Position numbers and translations under genes: made by a program. Below, one piece after another: positions 18,973 through 30,022 of a DNA stretch of 64,000 bases; the first letter of the stretch is position 1, and every line of letters begins with the position of its first letter. The notes under the pieces were generated by a model that had not been told where the DNA came from, ran no database searches, and saw only the letters and a program-made list of their open reading frames with translations. The stretch spans positions 1,595,702-1,659,701 of the forward strand of contig NZ_CP028940.1 in the NCBI RefSeq assembly GCF_013307205.1, written 5' to 3'. This DNA comes from Polynucleobacter arcticus (GTDB lineage: Bacteria; Pseudomonadota; Gammaproteobacteria; Burkholderiales; Burkholderiaceae).

Positions 18973-19898
18973 TGCAACTCCTCAGAAGTAACGGTGGCTG
19001 TTCCCAATTTACCCACCACGATGCCGCCGGCACGGTTAGCTAAAGCCATTGCTTTTTCTAGCGGCCACCCGGCTGCCAATGCGACAGCGAGAGTACCAAT
19101 CACCGTATCACCTGCGCCTGATACATCAAACACTTCTCGTGCCTGGGCTTTTACATGACTCACACCCGAGTCAGTAAACAAACTCATGCCTTCTTCAGAG
19201 CGAGTAAGTAGCAGCGCCTCGAGGTTTAAGGATTTTCTAAGATCTTGCGCCCTCTTTGTGAGATCTTCTTCACTTGTCCACTGTCCCACAACCTGGCGTA
19301 GTTCACTTCGATTCGGGGTCAGTACAGTAGCACCACGATATTTGAGGTAGTCGTCGCCCTTTGGATCGACTAAGATCATTTTCTTTTGAGCTCTAGCCTG
19401 CTCAATCATTAGAGCCACTTGACCTAAGGCACCTTTGCCATAGTCAGACAAAATAACTACGTCAGCATCACTTATGAGCTTTTCATAACGCTCTAACTTA
19501 TGCGCTAAAGCTGACTCACTAGGTGCCTCTTCAAAGTCTAAACGAATCAATTGCTGCTGCCTTGCAATCACTCGTAATTTCACAATAGTAGGTACTTTCG
19601 CATCTACCTCCAGCTGACTATCGACGTCACTGGACTTCAGTAGATCAGAAACTCGATGGCCTGCTTCATCATCACCAATCACACCCAAGATCGTCGTTTT
19701 TGCACCTAGGGCGGCTACGTTACGAGCCACGTTAGCAGCACCACCTAAACGCTCATCAATCTTACTTACCTGAACCACTGGAACGGGAGCCTCAGGAGAA
19801 ATACGATTTGTATCACCAAACCAATAGCGATCGAGCATGACATCACCCACCACTAATAGACGGGCTTTAGAAAATTGTTCTCGGTTCGCTTTTTCCAC
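18969..19898 (-). CDS. rfaE1: heptose-7-phosphate kinase (HldE kinase domain only)
   Basis: PfkB-family kinase phosphorylating D-glycero-D-manno-heptose 7-phosphate at O-1. [20 protein letters not shown] and [15 protein letters not shown] form the N-terminal signature, and [17 protein letters not shown] contains the GAGD catalytic loop. At 309 residues it has only the kinase half of E. coli HldE; the adenylyltransferase must be a separate gene elsewhere, as is usual in betaproteobacteria. Confidence 0.94.
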   Translation of the reverse strand: MEKANREQFSKARLLVVGDVMLDRYWFGDTNRISPEAPVPVVQVSKIDERLGGAANVARNVAALGAKTTILGVIGDDEAGHRVSDLLKSSDVDSQLEVDAKVPTIVKLRVIARQQQLIRLDFEEAPSESALAHKLERYEKLISDADVVILSDYGKGALGQVALMIEQARAQKKMILVDPKGDDYLKYRGATVLTPNRSELRQVVGQWTSEEDLTKRAQDLRKSLNLEALLLTRSEEGMSLFTDSGVSHVKAQAREVFDVSGAGDTVIGTLAVALAAGWPLEKAMALANRAGGIVVGKLGTATVTSEELQ

Positions 19899-19948
19899 GA
19901 TATTACTAATCTCTCTAATTTCTCTAATGGTTCTTTTGTACTAATGAA

Positions 19949-21313
19949 TTAATTATGACGGCCAATACCTTGGTACTCAATACCTAATTCTTGCATAGCT
20001 TGAGGCTCATATAGGTTGCGGCCATCAAAAATAATCGGGGTTTTGAGCTTAGCCTTCAGAAGATCAAAATCTGGACTACGGAAGGCTTTCCACTCGGTCA
20101 CGATTACGAGAGCATCGCAGCCATCGACTGCCGCCATGGGATCATCCACCAAGCTCACTTTTTTTAGACCTTCGGGATTGCCTTTAAAGTCTGCATCAAA
20201 GCAATGCTGAGCCTCAGGCATTGCCACAGGATCATGGGCCACAATTTGGGCGCCACGCTTAATCAGCTCCTGAATAATCACACGACTAGGTGCTTCACGC
20301 ATATCGTCTGTATTGGGCTTAAATGCTAAACCCCATAATGCGAACTTCTTCCCTGATAGGTCCTTGCCAAAGCGTTTTTCAATTTTCTCAACCAAGATAT
20401 ATTTTTGGGCTTCATTGACAGCCTCTACAGCATCCAAAATCTTGAGATCACGACCATGCTCAATTGCAGTCTTGGATAAAGCTGAAACATCTTTCGGAAA
20501 GCAAGATCCACCGTAACCCGTACCAGAGTACAAAAAGCCATAACCAATGCGGGAATCTGACCCAATGCCTTGCCGCACCGCTTCAATATCAGCACCCACT
20601 AAGTCGGCTAGATTGGCCAACTCGTTCATAAACGAGATACGAGTTGCTAACATAGCATTGGCTGCGTATTTGGTGAGCTCTGCACTCCTCACATCCATGT
20701 AATAGGTACGCTCATGGTGGCGATTAAACGGGGCATAGAGTTTGCGCATTTGCTCTTTAGCGCGCATACCAGCTGGTGTAGTTTGCGTGCCGATCACAAT
20801 GCGATCTGGACGCATAAAGTCTTCAACTGCAGCACCCTCTTTAAGGAACTCTGGATTAGATACTACAGAGCACAACTCCGGTGAGAGTCCTCTTTTATTC
20901 AGCTCTTCAGTAATCGCTGCAGAAACCTTGTCGGCGGTACCTACTGGCACAGTAGATTTATCAACGATCACTTTAGGGGTAATCATATGAAGGCCGATAT
21001 TACGAGCTGCTGCCACAACATACTGTAGATCAGCTGAGCCATCTTCATCTGGAGGGGTACCAACAGCAATAAATTGAATATCGCCATGTGCAACAGAGGC
21101 AGCAATATCCGTTGAGAATTGAAGTCTGCCAGCAGCGCGATTGCGCTCAATCATCTCTTTGAGCCCTGGCTCATAAATCGGTACGCCACCAGAGTTCAAA
21201 ATCGCAATCTTTTTAGGGTCCACGTCAACGCAAAAGACATTGTTACCTTGTTCCGCTAAGCAAGCGCCAGTAACGAGACCTACGTACCCACTGCCAATGA
21301 TCGTAACTTTCAA
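19949..21313 (-). CDS. ugd: UDP-glucose 6-dehydrogenase
   Basis: Oxidises UDP-glucose to UDP-glucuronate for capsule, exopolysaccharide or LPS modification. The NAD domain begins ITIGS-like with [18 protein letters not shown]. The catalytic Cys lies in [17 protein letters not shown], and the C-terminal UDP-binding domain includes [20 protein letters not shown]. 454 residues, normal for the family. It sits between lapB and the heptose genes, consistent with a common surface-polysaccharide role. Confidence 0.96.
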   Translation of the reverse strand: MKVTIIGSGYVGLVTGACLAEQGNNVFCVDVDPKKIAILNSGGVPIYEPGLKEMIERNRAAGRLQFSTDIAASVAHGDIQFIAVGTPPDEDGSADLQYVVAAARNIGLHMITPKVIVDKSTVPVGTADKVSAAITEELNKRGLSPELCSVVSNPEFLKEGAAVEDFMRPDRIVIGTQTTPAGMRAKEQMRKLYAPFNRHHERTYYMDVRSAELTKYAANAMLATRISFMNELANLADLVGADIEAVRQGIGSDSRIGYGFLYSGTGYGGSCFPKDVSALSKTAIEHGRDLKILDAVEAVNEAQKYILVEKIEKRFGKDLSGKKFALWGLAFKPNTDDMREAPSRVIIQELIKRGAQIVAHDPVAMPEAQHCFDADFKGNPEGLKKVSLVDDPMAAVDGCDALVIVTEWKAFRSPDFDLLKAKLKTPIIFDGRNLYEPQAMQELGIEYQGIGRHN

Positions 21314-21381
21314 GGTATCTCCAAATATCTATTTGTTTCAATTCCATCATTAAAAAACTATTTGATGACGGTTTAGTTAAT

Positions 21382-22593
21382 CTACATCGATGGGCCGCTA
21401 GACACAGAACCTTCACTACGCCTTGGGGAATAAGCCTCCCAATGATTACAACCAGGACACTGCCAATAAAAGCGTCTTGCACGGAAACCACAATTGCCGC
21501 AGGTATACCGAGCCAAACTCGTAGTTCGCTGCTTTAACAAACTAAGAGTCGCTTGAAGATCAGAAACTCTCTCTGGCGTCCCATTACTCTCCGCTAAAGC
21601 CAAACGGGTCTCTGCCAGTTTCGAGAGTGCGCTCAAGCTTGGCGAATGCTGCATCACTTCCACCAACATCACTTCAGCAGCTTGAGCACCCCGAATTTGG
21701 GTCATGTGCTTTTGCACGATATCTAACAACTCACCAGAAGCCTGGGTTTTTAATAACTCACAAAGTGCACTTAGACCTTCATCCGCTTTATTTAGTACAG
21801 TGTGTGCCGCCATCCAACGATCTGCAAGTAGGTGCATATAAGCGGGATGCGTCTTGGCAATCATCGCCCATACCTCAATTGCCTGGGCCGGGCGATCCAT
21901 AGCAATCAAATAATCGCCCTGCAAAATGAGTGCACGTGCATGATGGGGGACCGCTTGTAATGCTAATTGAACTGATTGCTCGACCTCTGGCAAGTCCTTA
22001 CGACGCAATGCTTCTTGGCCAATCTCACAATGAAACTGTGCAATCTCCGTATGATGAGACTTGCCTTGCAGGCCCTCGAGCTCGCTAGCGGCAATGATGG
22101 CTTTTTTCCAGTCTCGCTCAATCTGGTACATCTCCAGTAGACTCTCTTTCGCTGGAGCGGCGAACTTTCCTACACCCACTCGATTTAATGATGCTTCAGC
22201 CCGATCCAATAAGCCAGCGCGTAGAAAATCACGACCCAATTCATAGGCGGCATGGTCGCGATCACGTGGTTTTAGATCATCACGATTCGCTAAATGTTGG
22301 TGAACTCGAATCGCGCGCTCAGTTTCACCACGGCGACGGAATAAACTACCCAAAGCAAAGTGCAGCTCAATAGTCTCAGGATCAAGCTGAGCAATTTTGA
22401 CTAAAGTTTCAATTGCCTGATCTGGCTGTTCATTTAACAAAAGGCTTAAGCCTTTAAAGGTGGAGCGCTGCTGACGCATGCGCTCGCGCTCATCCATGCG
22501 ATTCTCAAGACGTAAATCCCAACGCGAGGCCAACCAGCCGATACCAAACATCACCGGCAATAACAGTAACCAGGAGGTTGCAATCTGAATCAT
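21382..22593 (-). CDS. lapB: lipopolysaccharide assembly protein B
   Basis: Tetratricopeptide adaptor that, in E. coli, controls LpxC turnover through FtsH and couples LPS synthesis to export. An N-terminal membrane anchor (WLLLLPVMFGIGWLASRWD) is followed by TPR units, for example IELHFALGSLFRRRGETERA, and a C-terminal rubredoxin-type zinc ribbon YTCGNCGFRARRFYWQCPGC. 403 residues. The usual upstream partner lapA is absent here; only 60 bp separate it from ihfB. Confidence 0.92.
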   Translation of the reverse strand: MIQIATSWLLLLPVMFGIGWLASRWDLRLENRMDERERMRQQRSTFKGLSLLLNEQPDQAIETLVKIAQLDPETIELHFALGSLFRRRGETERAIRVHQHLANRDDLKPRDRDHAAYELGRDFLRAGLLDRAEASLNRVGVGKFAAPAKESLLEMYQIERDWKKAIIAASELEGLQGKSHHTEIAQFHCEIGQEALRRKDLPEVEQSVQLALQAVPHHARALILQGDYLIAMDRPAQAIEVWAMIAKTHPAYMHLLADRWMAAHTVLNKADEGLSALCELLKTQASGELLDIVQKHMTQIRGAQAAEVMLVEVMQHSPSLSALSKLAETRLALAESNGTPERVSDLQATLSLLKQRTTSLARYTCGNCGFRARRFYWQCPGCNHWEAYSPRRSEGSVSSGPSM

Positions 22594-22612
22594 GATCTGC
22601 AGAACTTAAATA

Positions 22613-22640
22613 AAAAAATGGTCCGAATGGACCACTGGAT
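22613..22640 (-). terminator. Rho-independent terminator after ihfB
   Basis: On the minus strand AGTGGTCCATTCGGACCA is followed by seven T. It lies between ihfB and lapB, so lapB may depend on read-through or its own promoter. Confidence 0.8.
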
Positions 22641-22653
22641 ATGCGCTAGATAA

Positions 22654-22998
22654 CTAGGCACCAGAACCCTCTTTAGGGCTCACCTGCTTTAACGGCTTGT
22701 AATCAACCCGCTCACGTAATTCTTTACCAGGCTTGAAATGGGGCACCCGTTTTTCTGGGATCAATACTTTCTCACCAGATTTTGGGTTACGACCAGCACG
22801 CGCAGGACGATGATGCAAAACAAAGCTTCCAACACCACGCAACTCAATCCGCTTGCCTTCGGCTAAAGCATGAGTCATGGTGTCTAGCAATGTCTTTACC
22901 GCTAACTCTACATCTCGAGGCAGCAGCTGCGGAAACTGTTCCGCCAAGCTCTCCACGAGTTCGGAGCGAGTAATTGCTTGTTGCTCTTGATCTGACAT
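22654..22998 (-). CDS. ihfB: integration host factor beta subunit
   Basis: DNA-bending protein of the HU/IHF family. Signature segments are [35 protein letters not shown] and [20 protein letters not shown]. At 114 residues it is longer than the E. coli protein because of a C-terminal tail ([14 protein letters not shown]). It lies directly after rpsA, the classical position. Confidence 0.96.
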   Translation of the reverse strand: MSDQEQQAITRSELVESLAEQFPQLLPRDVELAVKTLLDTMTHALAEGKRIELRGVGSFVLHHRPARAGRNPKSGEKVLIPEKRVPHFKPGKELRERVDYKPLKQVSPKEGSGA

Positions 22999-23016
22999 GA
23001 TCTATCAATTAATAAG

Positions 23017-23042
23017 CGCCGCCCTCCTGGTGGAGAGCGGCG
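23017..23042 (-). other. strong hairpin between rpsA and ihfB
   Basis: CGCCGCTCTCC and GGAGGGCGGCG (minus strand) pair over 11 bp, including one T-G pair, around an ACCA loop. No T-run follows, so it is not a classical terminator. It may stabilise the rpsA mRNA 3' end or attenuate read-through into ihfB. Confidence 0.6.
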
Positions 23043-23050
23043 ATATTCAT

Positions 23051-24724
23051 TTAGCCTTGATTGTCCATCTTCGCTTTTAACAAAGCACCCAAGTTGGTTG
23101 TGCCAGACTGCGCATCACCTTGGAGCTTGCTCATAGCATCTTGTTGATCAGAGCTGTCTTTAGCTTTGATTGAGAGATTAATGACGCGTGACTTACGATC
23201 AATATTAATGATCATTGCAGTAACGCTGTCGCCTTCTTTCAATACATTGCGTGCATCTTCAACGCGATCAGTTGAGATCTCAGAAGCACGTAAATAAGCT
23301 TCAACTTCATCTGCCAAGTGAATGGTTGCACCTTTTGCATCAACCGCTTTCACAGTTCCAGTTACAAGGCTACCCTTGTCGCTAACAGATGTGTAGTTAT
23401 TGAACGGATCACCAGACAATTGCTTAATACCGAGAGAGATACGCTCTTTCTCAACATCAATGGCCAATACAGTGGCTTCAACTTCGTCGCCCTTTTTGAA
23501 TCTCTTAACCGCTTCTTCGCCTGGCTCATTCCATGAAAGGTCTGAGAGGTGAACTAAACCGTCGATGCCGCCAGGCAAACCAATGAACACGCCAAAGTCA
23601 GTAATAGACTTAATTGCGCCAGTCAGCTTGTCGCCTTTTTGTTGGCCACGTGAGAACTCTTCCCATGGATTTGCTTTGCACTGCTTGATGCCCAAGCTGA
23701 TACGACGCTTGTCTTCATCAATATCCAGAACCATCACTTCAACTTCGGTTCCTAATGCAGTGGCTTTACTTGGAGCAACGTTCTTATTAGTCCAATCCAT
23801 TTCAGAAACGTGTACCAAACCTTCGATACCGGATTCGATTTCTACGAATGCACCGTAGTCAGTCAAGTTGGTTACTTTGCCGAATAAACGGGTGTTTGGT
23901 GGGTAACGACGAGCGATACCGACCCATGGATCATCACCAAGCTGTTTCACACCGAGTGAAACACGATTCTTCTCTTGATCGAACTTCAAAATCTTCGCAG
24001 TCACTTCTTGACCAACAGTCAACATCTCGCTTGGGTGACGCACGCGACGCCATGCCAAATCGGTAATGTGCAAGAGACCATCGATACCACCGAGATCCAC
24101 GAACGCGCCGTAGTCAGTGATGTTCTTAACGATACCTTGAACAACGCTACCTTCTTTGAGGTTAGACATCAACTTCGCGCGCTCTTCACCTTGGCTAGCT
24201 TCAACCACTGCACGACGTGATAACACGACGTTGTTACGCTTGCGGTCAAGCTTGATAACCTTAAACTCCATCGTCTTACCTTCGTAAGGGCTGGTGTCTT
24301 TGATTGGGCGTGTATCAACGAGTGATCCAGGCAAGAATGCGCGGATACCGTTCACCATCACTGTCAAGCCGCCTTTAACCTTACCGGTAACAGTACCAGT
24401 AACGATTTCAGCTTGCTCAAGCGCTTTTTCCAAATTCATCCATGATGCCAAGCGTTTTGCTTTGTCACGGGAAAGGATTGTGTCGCCATAGCCGTTCTCA
24501 AGAGCGTCAATAGCAACAGAAACGAAATCACCGGGAGCTACTTCAATCTCGCCAGCGTCGTTATGGAATTCTTCAACAGGAATAAACGCTTCGGATTTCA
24601 ATCCAGCGTTAACAACGACGAAGTTATGGTCGATGCGAAGGACTTCAGCCGAAATAACTTGGCCGGTCTTCATATTCGATCGGGTTAATGATTCTTCAAA
24701 TAGTTCTGCAAATGATTCAGACAT
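23051..24724 (-). CDS. rpsA: 30S ribosomal protein S1
   Basis: 557 residues with six S1 OB-fold repeats, the full bacterial form. The repeats are visible as successive [24 protein letters not shown] segments, such as [20 protein letters not shown] and [21 protein letters not shown]1 binds mRNA leaders on the 30S subunit. The 144 bp upstream (to cmk) probably carry its own promoter and autoregulatory leader. Confidence 0.98.
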   Translation of the reverse strand: MSESFAELFEESLTRSNMKTGQVISAEVLRIDHNFVVVNAGLKSEAFIPVEEFHNDAGEIEVAPGDFVSVAIDALENGYGDTILSRDKAKRLASWMNLEKALEQAEIVTGTVTGKVKGGLTVMVNGIRAFLPGSLVDTRPIKDTSPYEGKTMEFKVIKLDRKRNNVVLSRRAVVEASQGEERAKLMSNLKEGSVVQGIVKNITDYGAFVDLGGIDGLLHITDLAWRRVRHPSEMLTVGQEVTAKILKFDQEKNRVSLGVKQLGDDPWVGIARRYPPNTRLFGKVTNLTDYGAFVEIESGIEGLVHVSEMDWTNKNVAPSKATALGTEVEVMVLDIDEDKRRISLGIKQCKANPWEEFSRGQQKGDKLTGAIKSITDFGVFIGLPGGIDGLVHLSDLSWNEPGEEAVKRFKKGDEVEATVLAIDVEKERISLGIKQLSGDPFNNYTSVSDKGSLVTGTVKAVDAKGATIHLADEVEAYLRASEISTDRVEDARNVLKEGDSVTAMIINIDRKSRVINLSIKAKDSSDQQDAMSKLQGDAQSGTTNLGALLKAKMDNQG

Positions 24725-24868
24725 TTATATATTCACTTTGTGCCGCCAGAAGGCCTGACGGGTTAGGTTAAAAAAGCCCAAAGAAACACGCTAAATTAGA
24801 TGATCGCGTTGTAGAGTTTCTTAAGACGCCAAAACAACTTCTACTACTTAATACTTACTACTTTTTTA

Positions 24869-25549
24869 CTACCCACCTAAAAACGAAGCCACTTTTGATT
24901 GATACCAATCTAAAACCGTCTTAACTGCTTGATCTACCGATAATTCCGATGTATCTAGCAATTTGGCGCCGTCTGCAAGTAACAAGGGCGCAGTGCCTCG
25001 ACTACTATCCCTGGCATCACGCTCCTGCAAATCTTGTAGCAAGTACTCAAGTTTAGCAGGAATTCCCTTAGCTATCAATTGCTTATACCGACGTTCTGCT
25101 CTCGCCTTGGCTGTTGCCGTCAAAAAAACCTTGAGCGCCGCATCCGGAAATATCACGCTAGCCATGTCTCTTCCATCAGCAACAAGGCCTGGAAAAACCC
25201 TAAAACCATGTTGAACTCCCACCAAAGCCTGCCGAACCTCCGGATGAACCGCTATTGCAGAGGCGCGCAGGCCAATACTTTCGGCTCGGATCGCTTCAGT
25301 GACGTTTTCAGAATTGAGCAGAATTTGGCCATTTTTGAAGGAAATCACCAGGTTTTTGGCCAAAATACCCAGTTCTAAGCCATTTTTGGGATCAATGGCT
25401 GCTTTTTGACTTCCCAAGGCAACTAAGCGGTAGAGAGCCCCACTATCCAAGTAATGAAAACCCAGCTTTTCGGCCACCAAAGAAGCAACTGTTCCTTTGC
25501 CGGAGGCGGTAGGTCCATCAATGGCAATGACTGGGGGCAAATTCATCAA
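24869..25549 (-). CDS. cmk: cytidylate kinase
   Basis: Phosphorylates CMP and dCMP. The P-loop is [20 protein letters not shown], and [15 protein letters not shown] and [15 protein letters not shown] are family signatures. 226 residues. Lies 9 bp after aroA, in the classical aroA-cmk-rpsA order. Confidence 0.97.
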   Translation of the reverse strand: MMNLPPVIAIDGPTASGKGTVASLVAEKLGFHYLDSGALYRLVALGSQKAAIDPKNGLELGILAKNLVISFKNGQILLNSENVTEAIRAESIGLRASAIAVHPEVRQALVGVQHGFRVFPGLVADGRDMASVIFPDAALKVFLTATAKARAERRYKQLIAKGIPAKLEYLLQDLQERDARDSSRGTAPLLLADGAKLLDTSELSVDQAVKTVLDWYQSKVASFLGG

Positions 25550-25558
25550 AACGGACTT

Positions 25559-26887
25559 TTAGGAAACGATCTTTGCAAATTCCGCAAAGTAGCTTGGGAA
25601 AGTTTTGGCTACACAGTCAGGATCATTGATCTGTAGGGCATGAGGACCAAAAGCGGCTAATGAGAAACACATCGCCATGCGGTGGTCATCGTAAGTGTCA
25701 ATGCCATCGGCAGGAGACTGCCAGTCGGAAAGAGATGGGGGCGCTTGCACTACGATGTAATCAGTACCCTCTTCAACAATAGCGCCTACTTTTTTTAACT
25801 CTTTAGCCATTGCAGCAATACGGTCCGTCTCTTTAACGCGCCAACTGGCAATATTGTTCAAGCGGGTTGGCCCCTCAGCAAACAAGGCAGCAACAGCCAG
25901 CGTCATGGCTGCATCTGGAATCTCTGTGCAATCGATCGTAATACCATTGAGCTTGCCATTGGCGCTCTTCACGCCAGCAACTTCAATCCAATCCTCACCA
26001 GAAGCAATCTTTGCACCCATGAGCGCCAATGCGTCCGCAAAAGCTACATCACCCTGAATGCTCTCGCTGCCAACACCAAGAACACGGACCGGACCACCAC
26101 CAATTGCGCCAAGTGCTAAAAAATAGGATGCAGAGGATGCGTCACCCTCAACTGATAACACGCCAGGACTTTGATACACCGCATCAGTAGTTTTAGCAGG
26201 AATAACAAATGACTGCACATCAGGGCAAGCAACTTTCACACCAAAGCGTGCCATTAACTTCAGTGTAATGTCGATATAGGGGCGAGAAATCAACTCGCCA
26301 ATCACCTCAATCTTGACCGGATCTTTTGCCACTAAAGGCAAAGCCATCAACAAGGCTGTCAAGAATTGACTAGAGACATCGCCACGTACCTTCACTACAT
26401 CGTTGATCTCAATATTCGCTGCAACAATCTTGATCGGAGGATAGCCTTCCTGTAATTCGTAATCAATCTCTGCGCCCACTTGACGCAACCCATCCACCAG
26501 ATCACGAATGGGCCGCTCATGCATACGCGGTACACCAGATAGACGGTAGTTACCACCCTGCATTGCAAGCGCTGCTGTCAATGGACGAATCGCCGTACCG
26601 GCATTACCCATAAAGAGATCAGCATCCAGCACAGGAAATTTACCGCCACAACCCTCTACCACGCAGACATTGCCAGTTTGATCGGTTACCCGCAAGCCAA
26701 GCTGGCGCAAAGCATTACGCATGACCTGCGTATCGTCTGCATCAAGCAAATTTTTAAGAGTAGTCGTACCGGATGAAAGTGCCGCTAATAACAGTACGCG
26801 ATTAGAAATACTTTTTGATCCCGGCAACACAATCGAGCCTTGCGCTTGCTTGAACGGGCCCACTTTGATATCAGGCAATCCAGCCAT
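25559..26887 (-). CDS. aroA: 3-phosphoshikimate 1-carboxyvinyltransferase (EPSP synthase)
   Basis: Sixth step of the shikimate pathway. [20 protein letters not shown] opens the protein; [18 protein letters not shown] is the PEP and glyphosate region of class I enzymes, and [20 protein letters not shown] the C-terminal active-site segment. 442 residues. Its start overlaps the tyrA stop by one base. Confidence 0.97.
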   Translation of the reverse strand: MAGLPDIKVGPFKQAQGSIVLPGSKSISNRVLLLAALSSGTTTLKNLLDADDTQVMRNALRQLGLRVTDQTGNVCVVEGCGGKFPVLDADLFMGNAGTAIRPLTAALAMQGGNYRLSGVPRMHERPIRDLVDGLRQVGAEIDYELQEGYPPIKIVAANIEINDVVKVRGDVSSQFLTALLMALPLVAKDPVKIEVIGELISRPYIDITLKLMARFGVKVACPDVQSFVIPAKTTDAVYQSPGVLSVEGDASSASYFLALGAIGGGPVRVLGVGSESIQGDVAFADALALMGAKIASGEDWIEVAGVKSANGKLNGITIDCTEIPDAAMTLAVAALFAEGPTRLNNIASWRVKETDRIAAMAKELKKVGAIVEEGTDYIVVQAPPSLSDWQSPADGIDTYDDHRMAMCFSLAAFGPHALQINDPDCVAKTFPSYFAEFAKIVS

Positions 26888-27768
26888 CAGATTACGTCCA
26901 AGTCTTGACGTGCTTTACTCGCCTTATTGAATAACTTCTCCAGACCAGTGCCATCATTTTCAGCAATGAGTTTGCGCATATGGTTCACGATCAGCAAATA
27001 TTGATCGAGTTCTTTTAAAACTGCAGTGCGATTGCCCAGACAAATATCGCGCCACATCTCTGGACTGGAAGCAGCGATACGCGTGAAATCTTTAAATCCT
27101 GCGCCCACATGACTCAATTTCTGATCTGCATCTTCCGAGTTGACTACGCTAGCCATTAAGGCATAAGACAGAATATGCGGCAAATGAGAGACTGCTGCGT
27201 AGATTGCATCGTGTTGCACATTGGAGATCTTTTTTACAACGGCACCAGTAGATTGCCAAAATCCCTCGATTAAATCAGTATCTTGTGGAGAGTTTTCCTG
27301 CAAAGGGCAAAGAATCGTTTGCTTACCCTGGAAGAGATCCGCTTTAGCAGCGCTAGCGCCGTGTTGTGCGCCGCCAGCAATCGGATGGGCAGGTACAAAC
27401 TGACAAGCTTTCTTACCCAAGACTTCCTTGGCTGCCAAAATAACATCGCCTTTAGTGCTACCAGCATCAGTCAAAATAGTGCGGGGCTCGAGATTGGGCT
27501 CAATTAGCTCAAAGGCAGCTCGCATCTGGGCAACCGGAATACAAAGAACTATCACATCGGACTGCTTAGTCGCCTCAACCAAATCGACTACAGCATCGAT
27601 CGCACCCATTCTCAGTGCTTGATCTAGATTTTCAGGGCTACGGCCAACGCCCAATACTGTATTCACTACGCCTGCTTTTTTTAGTGCCAGACCTAAGGAA
27701 GCGCCAATCAGACCGACACCAACAATAGTGACGGTGCCGTAATTACTAGATGGATTCATGATGGCCAT
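26887..27768 (-). CDS. tyrA: prephenate dehydrogenase
   Basis: Converts prephenate to 4-hydroxyphenylpyruvate for tyrosine. The NAD-binding segment [20 protein letters not shown] lies near the N-terminus; [19 protein letters not shown] and [15 protein letters not shown] are TyrA signatures. The open frame runs back to 27882 inside hisC, but that extension has no family similarity. The ATG at 27768 (MAIMNPSS) or 27759 (MNPSSNYG), just after the hisC stop, is the likely start. Confidence 0.92.
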   Translation of the reverse strand: MAIMNPSSNYGTVTIVGVGLIGASLGLALKKAGVVNTVLGVGRSPENLDQALRMGAIDAVVDLVEATKQSDVIVLCIPVAQMRAAFELIEPNLEPRTILTDAGSTKGDVILAAKEVLGKKACQFVPAHPIAGGAQHGASAAKADLFQGKQTILCPLQENSPQDTDLIEGFWQSTGAVVKKISNVQHDAIYAAVSHLPHILSYALMASVVNSEDADQKLSHVGAGFKDFTRIAASSPEMWRDICLGNRTAVLKELDQYLLIVNHMRKLIAENDGTGLEKLFNKASKARQDLDVI

Positions 27769-27800
27769 TGGTATATTGAATTTTTCTATCGACCAATGAA

Positions 27801-28931
27801 TTACTGCTGCGCCAAAATATCTTTGAGGGCGCTGATGAAGGCGGCATTCTCTTCGGGCAAGCCAATCGAGATACGCAACCATTGTGGCAAACCGTAATTA
27901 CCAACTGGGCGAACGATAATGCCGCGCTTGAGAAGCTCCAGGTTGATACGAGCACCAGCACCATCATCTTCACCCACTTTCACCAGCACAAAGTTGCCAG
28001 CAGAAGGAAGATAAGTCAGTCCGAGCTCATCAAAAGCCTGAGTTAGCTGAGTAAGTCCAGTACGGTTTAATTCAAAACCTTGCTGCAAAAAAGCAGAATC
28101 TTGAAAGGCGGCAATGGCTGCAGCTTGTGCAAGACTATTGACGTTAAATGGTTGGCGAATGCGATTGAGCAAATCCGTCAAGGCGGGTTGAGCCACACCA
28201 TACCCGATCCGCAGACCCGCCAAACCATATGCTTTAGAAAAGCTGCGGGACAAAATCATATTGGGAAAACGCTTCACCCAAGCAATCGCGTCATAACGTT
28301 GATCTGGGGCGAGATATTCGTTATAGGCCTCGTCCAATACCACCACCACATGCGATGGCACTGCAATCAAAAATTCCTCTATCTCTTTTGCTGTCAAGTA
28401 ACTACCAGTAGGATTATTCGGGTTAGCAACAAAGACAAGCTTTGCCTTATCGCCAGAAGCCCTAACAGCCTGCAGCATGGATGGCAAATCATGACCATAC
28501 ATTTTGGTGGCGGCCACTTCAACCGCCTTAGCACCAACAGCCTGAGTAGCTAACGGATAAACAGCAAACGCATGTTTAGAAAAGATGACTTCGTCGCCAG
28601 CTTGGGCTACTGCACGGGCAGCCAACTCTAAAATATCGTTACTGCCATTACCCAAGGTGATCCAATCTGCTGGAACCCCTAAACGTGACGCTAAAACGTG
28701 CTTCAACTCAAAACCATTGGAGTCGGGATAGCGGCCTAAATCCGAAGCTGCTTTGAGCATCGCATCTTGAGCTGACTTTGGCATACCTAATGGATTTTCA
28801 TTAGAAGCTAGCTTCACAATCTTGCTTTCATCTAGGCCATATTCCCGGGCCACCTCACTAATAGGTCGACCACCGACATAGGGTGCTATGGCATGAATAT
28901 GCTTTAAACCGATATTGGATTTAGATGTCAT
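27801..28931 (-). CDS. hisC: histidinol-phosphate aminotransferase
   Basis: Class I/II PLP aminotransferase of 376 residues. The PLP Lys lies in LSRSFSKAYGLAGLRIGYG, and VFVANPNNPTGSYLTAKEIE and VLDEAYNEYLAPD complete the active site. Placed between pheA and tyrA, it may also transaminate aromatic keto acids; HisC paralogs in this position often do (inference). Overlaps the pheA stop by 4 bp. Confidence 0.93.
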   Translation of the reverse strand: MTSKSNIGLKHIHAIAPYVGGRPISEVAREYGLDESKIVKLASNENPLGMPKSAQDAMLKAASDLGRYPDSNGFELKHVLASRLGVPADWITLGNGSNDILELAARAVAQAGDEVIFSKHAFAVYPLATQAVGAKAVEVAATKMYGHDLPSMLQAVRASGDKAKLVFVANPNNPTGSYLTAKEIEEFLIAVPSHVVVVLDEAYNEYLAPDQRYDAIAWVKRFPNMILSRSFSKAYGLAGLRIGYGVAQPALTDLLNRIRQPFNVNSLAQAAAIAAFQDSAFLQQGFELNRTGLTQLTQAFDELGLTYLPSAGNFVLVKVGEDDGAGARINLELLKRGIIVRPVGNYGLPQWLRISIGLPEENAAFISALKDILAQQ

Positions 28932-30022
28932 GCTGAATGAGGGTATGAACCAAGATTTTTATAAAAGGCAGCTGCAGCTTTTAACTCTGTCAATGCCTTA
29001 GCTACTTTTGCATCTTCGGCATGGCCGGCAACATCGATAAAGAAGTGGTATTCCCAAGCACCCTTACGTGCAGGGCGAGACTCAAAGCGATTCATTGAAA
29101 CGCCATGCTTAGCCAAGGGCTCCAGTAGTCGATGTACTGCGCCTGGTTGGTTATCTACCGACAACACTAGGGAAGTTTGATCTGCGCCAGTGGGCTGACA
29201 CTCATAAGCGCCAACCACTACAAAACGTGTACGGTTATGAGGATCGTCTTGTACCTGTGCCGCAACTGCTTGAAGGCTATAAGCCTCCTGAGCAGGGTCG
29301 CCTGCAATCGCTGCCAGCGTTGGATCCAGGGATGCCATACGAGCGGCTTCAGCATTACTGCTCACTGCTTGACGCTTCAATTGCGGAGCATGTACGCTCA
29401 ACCATTGCTGGCATTGCGCCAAAGCCTGGGCATGAGCACAAACTGTAGTCACACCATCAAGCTTGCCACTCTTGGTTAAAAGATGGTGACGAATCGGTAG
29501 TACTACTTCGCCACTAATACGCATTGGAGAATCTAGAAGCAGGTCTAGGGTACGGGAGATGGCACCCTCACTTGAATTTTCTACGGGCACGACACCAAAT
29601 TGCGCCGCACCTTTCTCTACTGCCTTAAATACTTCATCAAGACTATTACAAGGCAGGCCTGCTATCGAGTGACCAAAATAAATTTGCGCAGCTTGCTCTG
29701 AAAATGTTCCTACTGGTCCAAGATAAGCAATCGTCTGGCGAGCTTCAAGCGCCCTACAAGCTGACATGACTTCGCGCCAAATTGCCGCAATGCCATCTGA
29801 CAACAACGGACCTTTGCTAAGTCCTTGCAGACGTGCAATCACTTGACGCTCACGCTCCGGCCTAAAGACTGGTGATGAAAAATCACCTTTAATATGACCA
29901 ACCTCTTGTGCAGCTTTTGCCCGCTGAGTCAGCAAATCTAAAATTTTGGCATCTAGAGCGTCAATCTTGTCGCGTATTGGCGCTAGACGTTGCTCTTCAT
30001 TACCTTGATCTTTGGAGCTCAT
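28928..30022 (-). CDS. pheA: bifunctional chorismate mutase / prephenate dehydratase
   Basis: Phenylalanine pathway enzyme with three domains in 364 residues. The chorismate mutase helix bundle comes first (IRDKIDALDAKILDLLTQRA). The dehydratase domain follows from about residue 100 (YLGPVGTFSEQAAQIYFG, then VPVENSSEGAISRTLDLL). A C-terminal ACT domain has NQPGAVHRLLEPLAKHGVSM and the Phe-binding ESRP motif (RFESRPARKG), so feedback inhibition by phenylalanine is expected. Confidence 0.96.
   Translation of the reverse strand: MSSKDQGNEEQRLAPIRDKIDALDAKILDLLTQRAKAAQEVGHIKGDFSSPVFRPERERQVIARLQGLSKGPLLSDGIAAIWREVMSACRALEARQTIAYLGPVGTFSEQAAQIYFGHSIAGLPCNSLDEVFKAVEKGAAQFGVVPVENSSEGAISRTLDLLLDSPMRISGEVVLPIRHHLLTKSGKLDGVTTVCAHAQALAQCQQWLSVHAPQLKRQAVSSNAEAARMASLDPTLAAIAGDPAQEAYSLQAVAAQVQDDPHNRTRFVVVGAYECQPTGADQTSLVLSVDNQPGAVHRLLEPLAKHGVSMNRFESRPARKGAWEYHFFIDVAGHAEDAKVAKALTELKAAAAFYKNLGSYPHSA

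Noticed and set aside
27769-27882. 38-residue extension of TyrA into hisC
   Set aside because: The sequence translates hisC in another frame and resembles no prephenate dehydrogenase.
28080-28553. 157-residue frame antisense to hisC
   Set aside because: Shadow of a strongly conserved gene.
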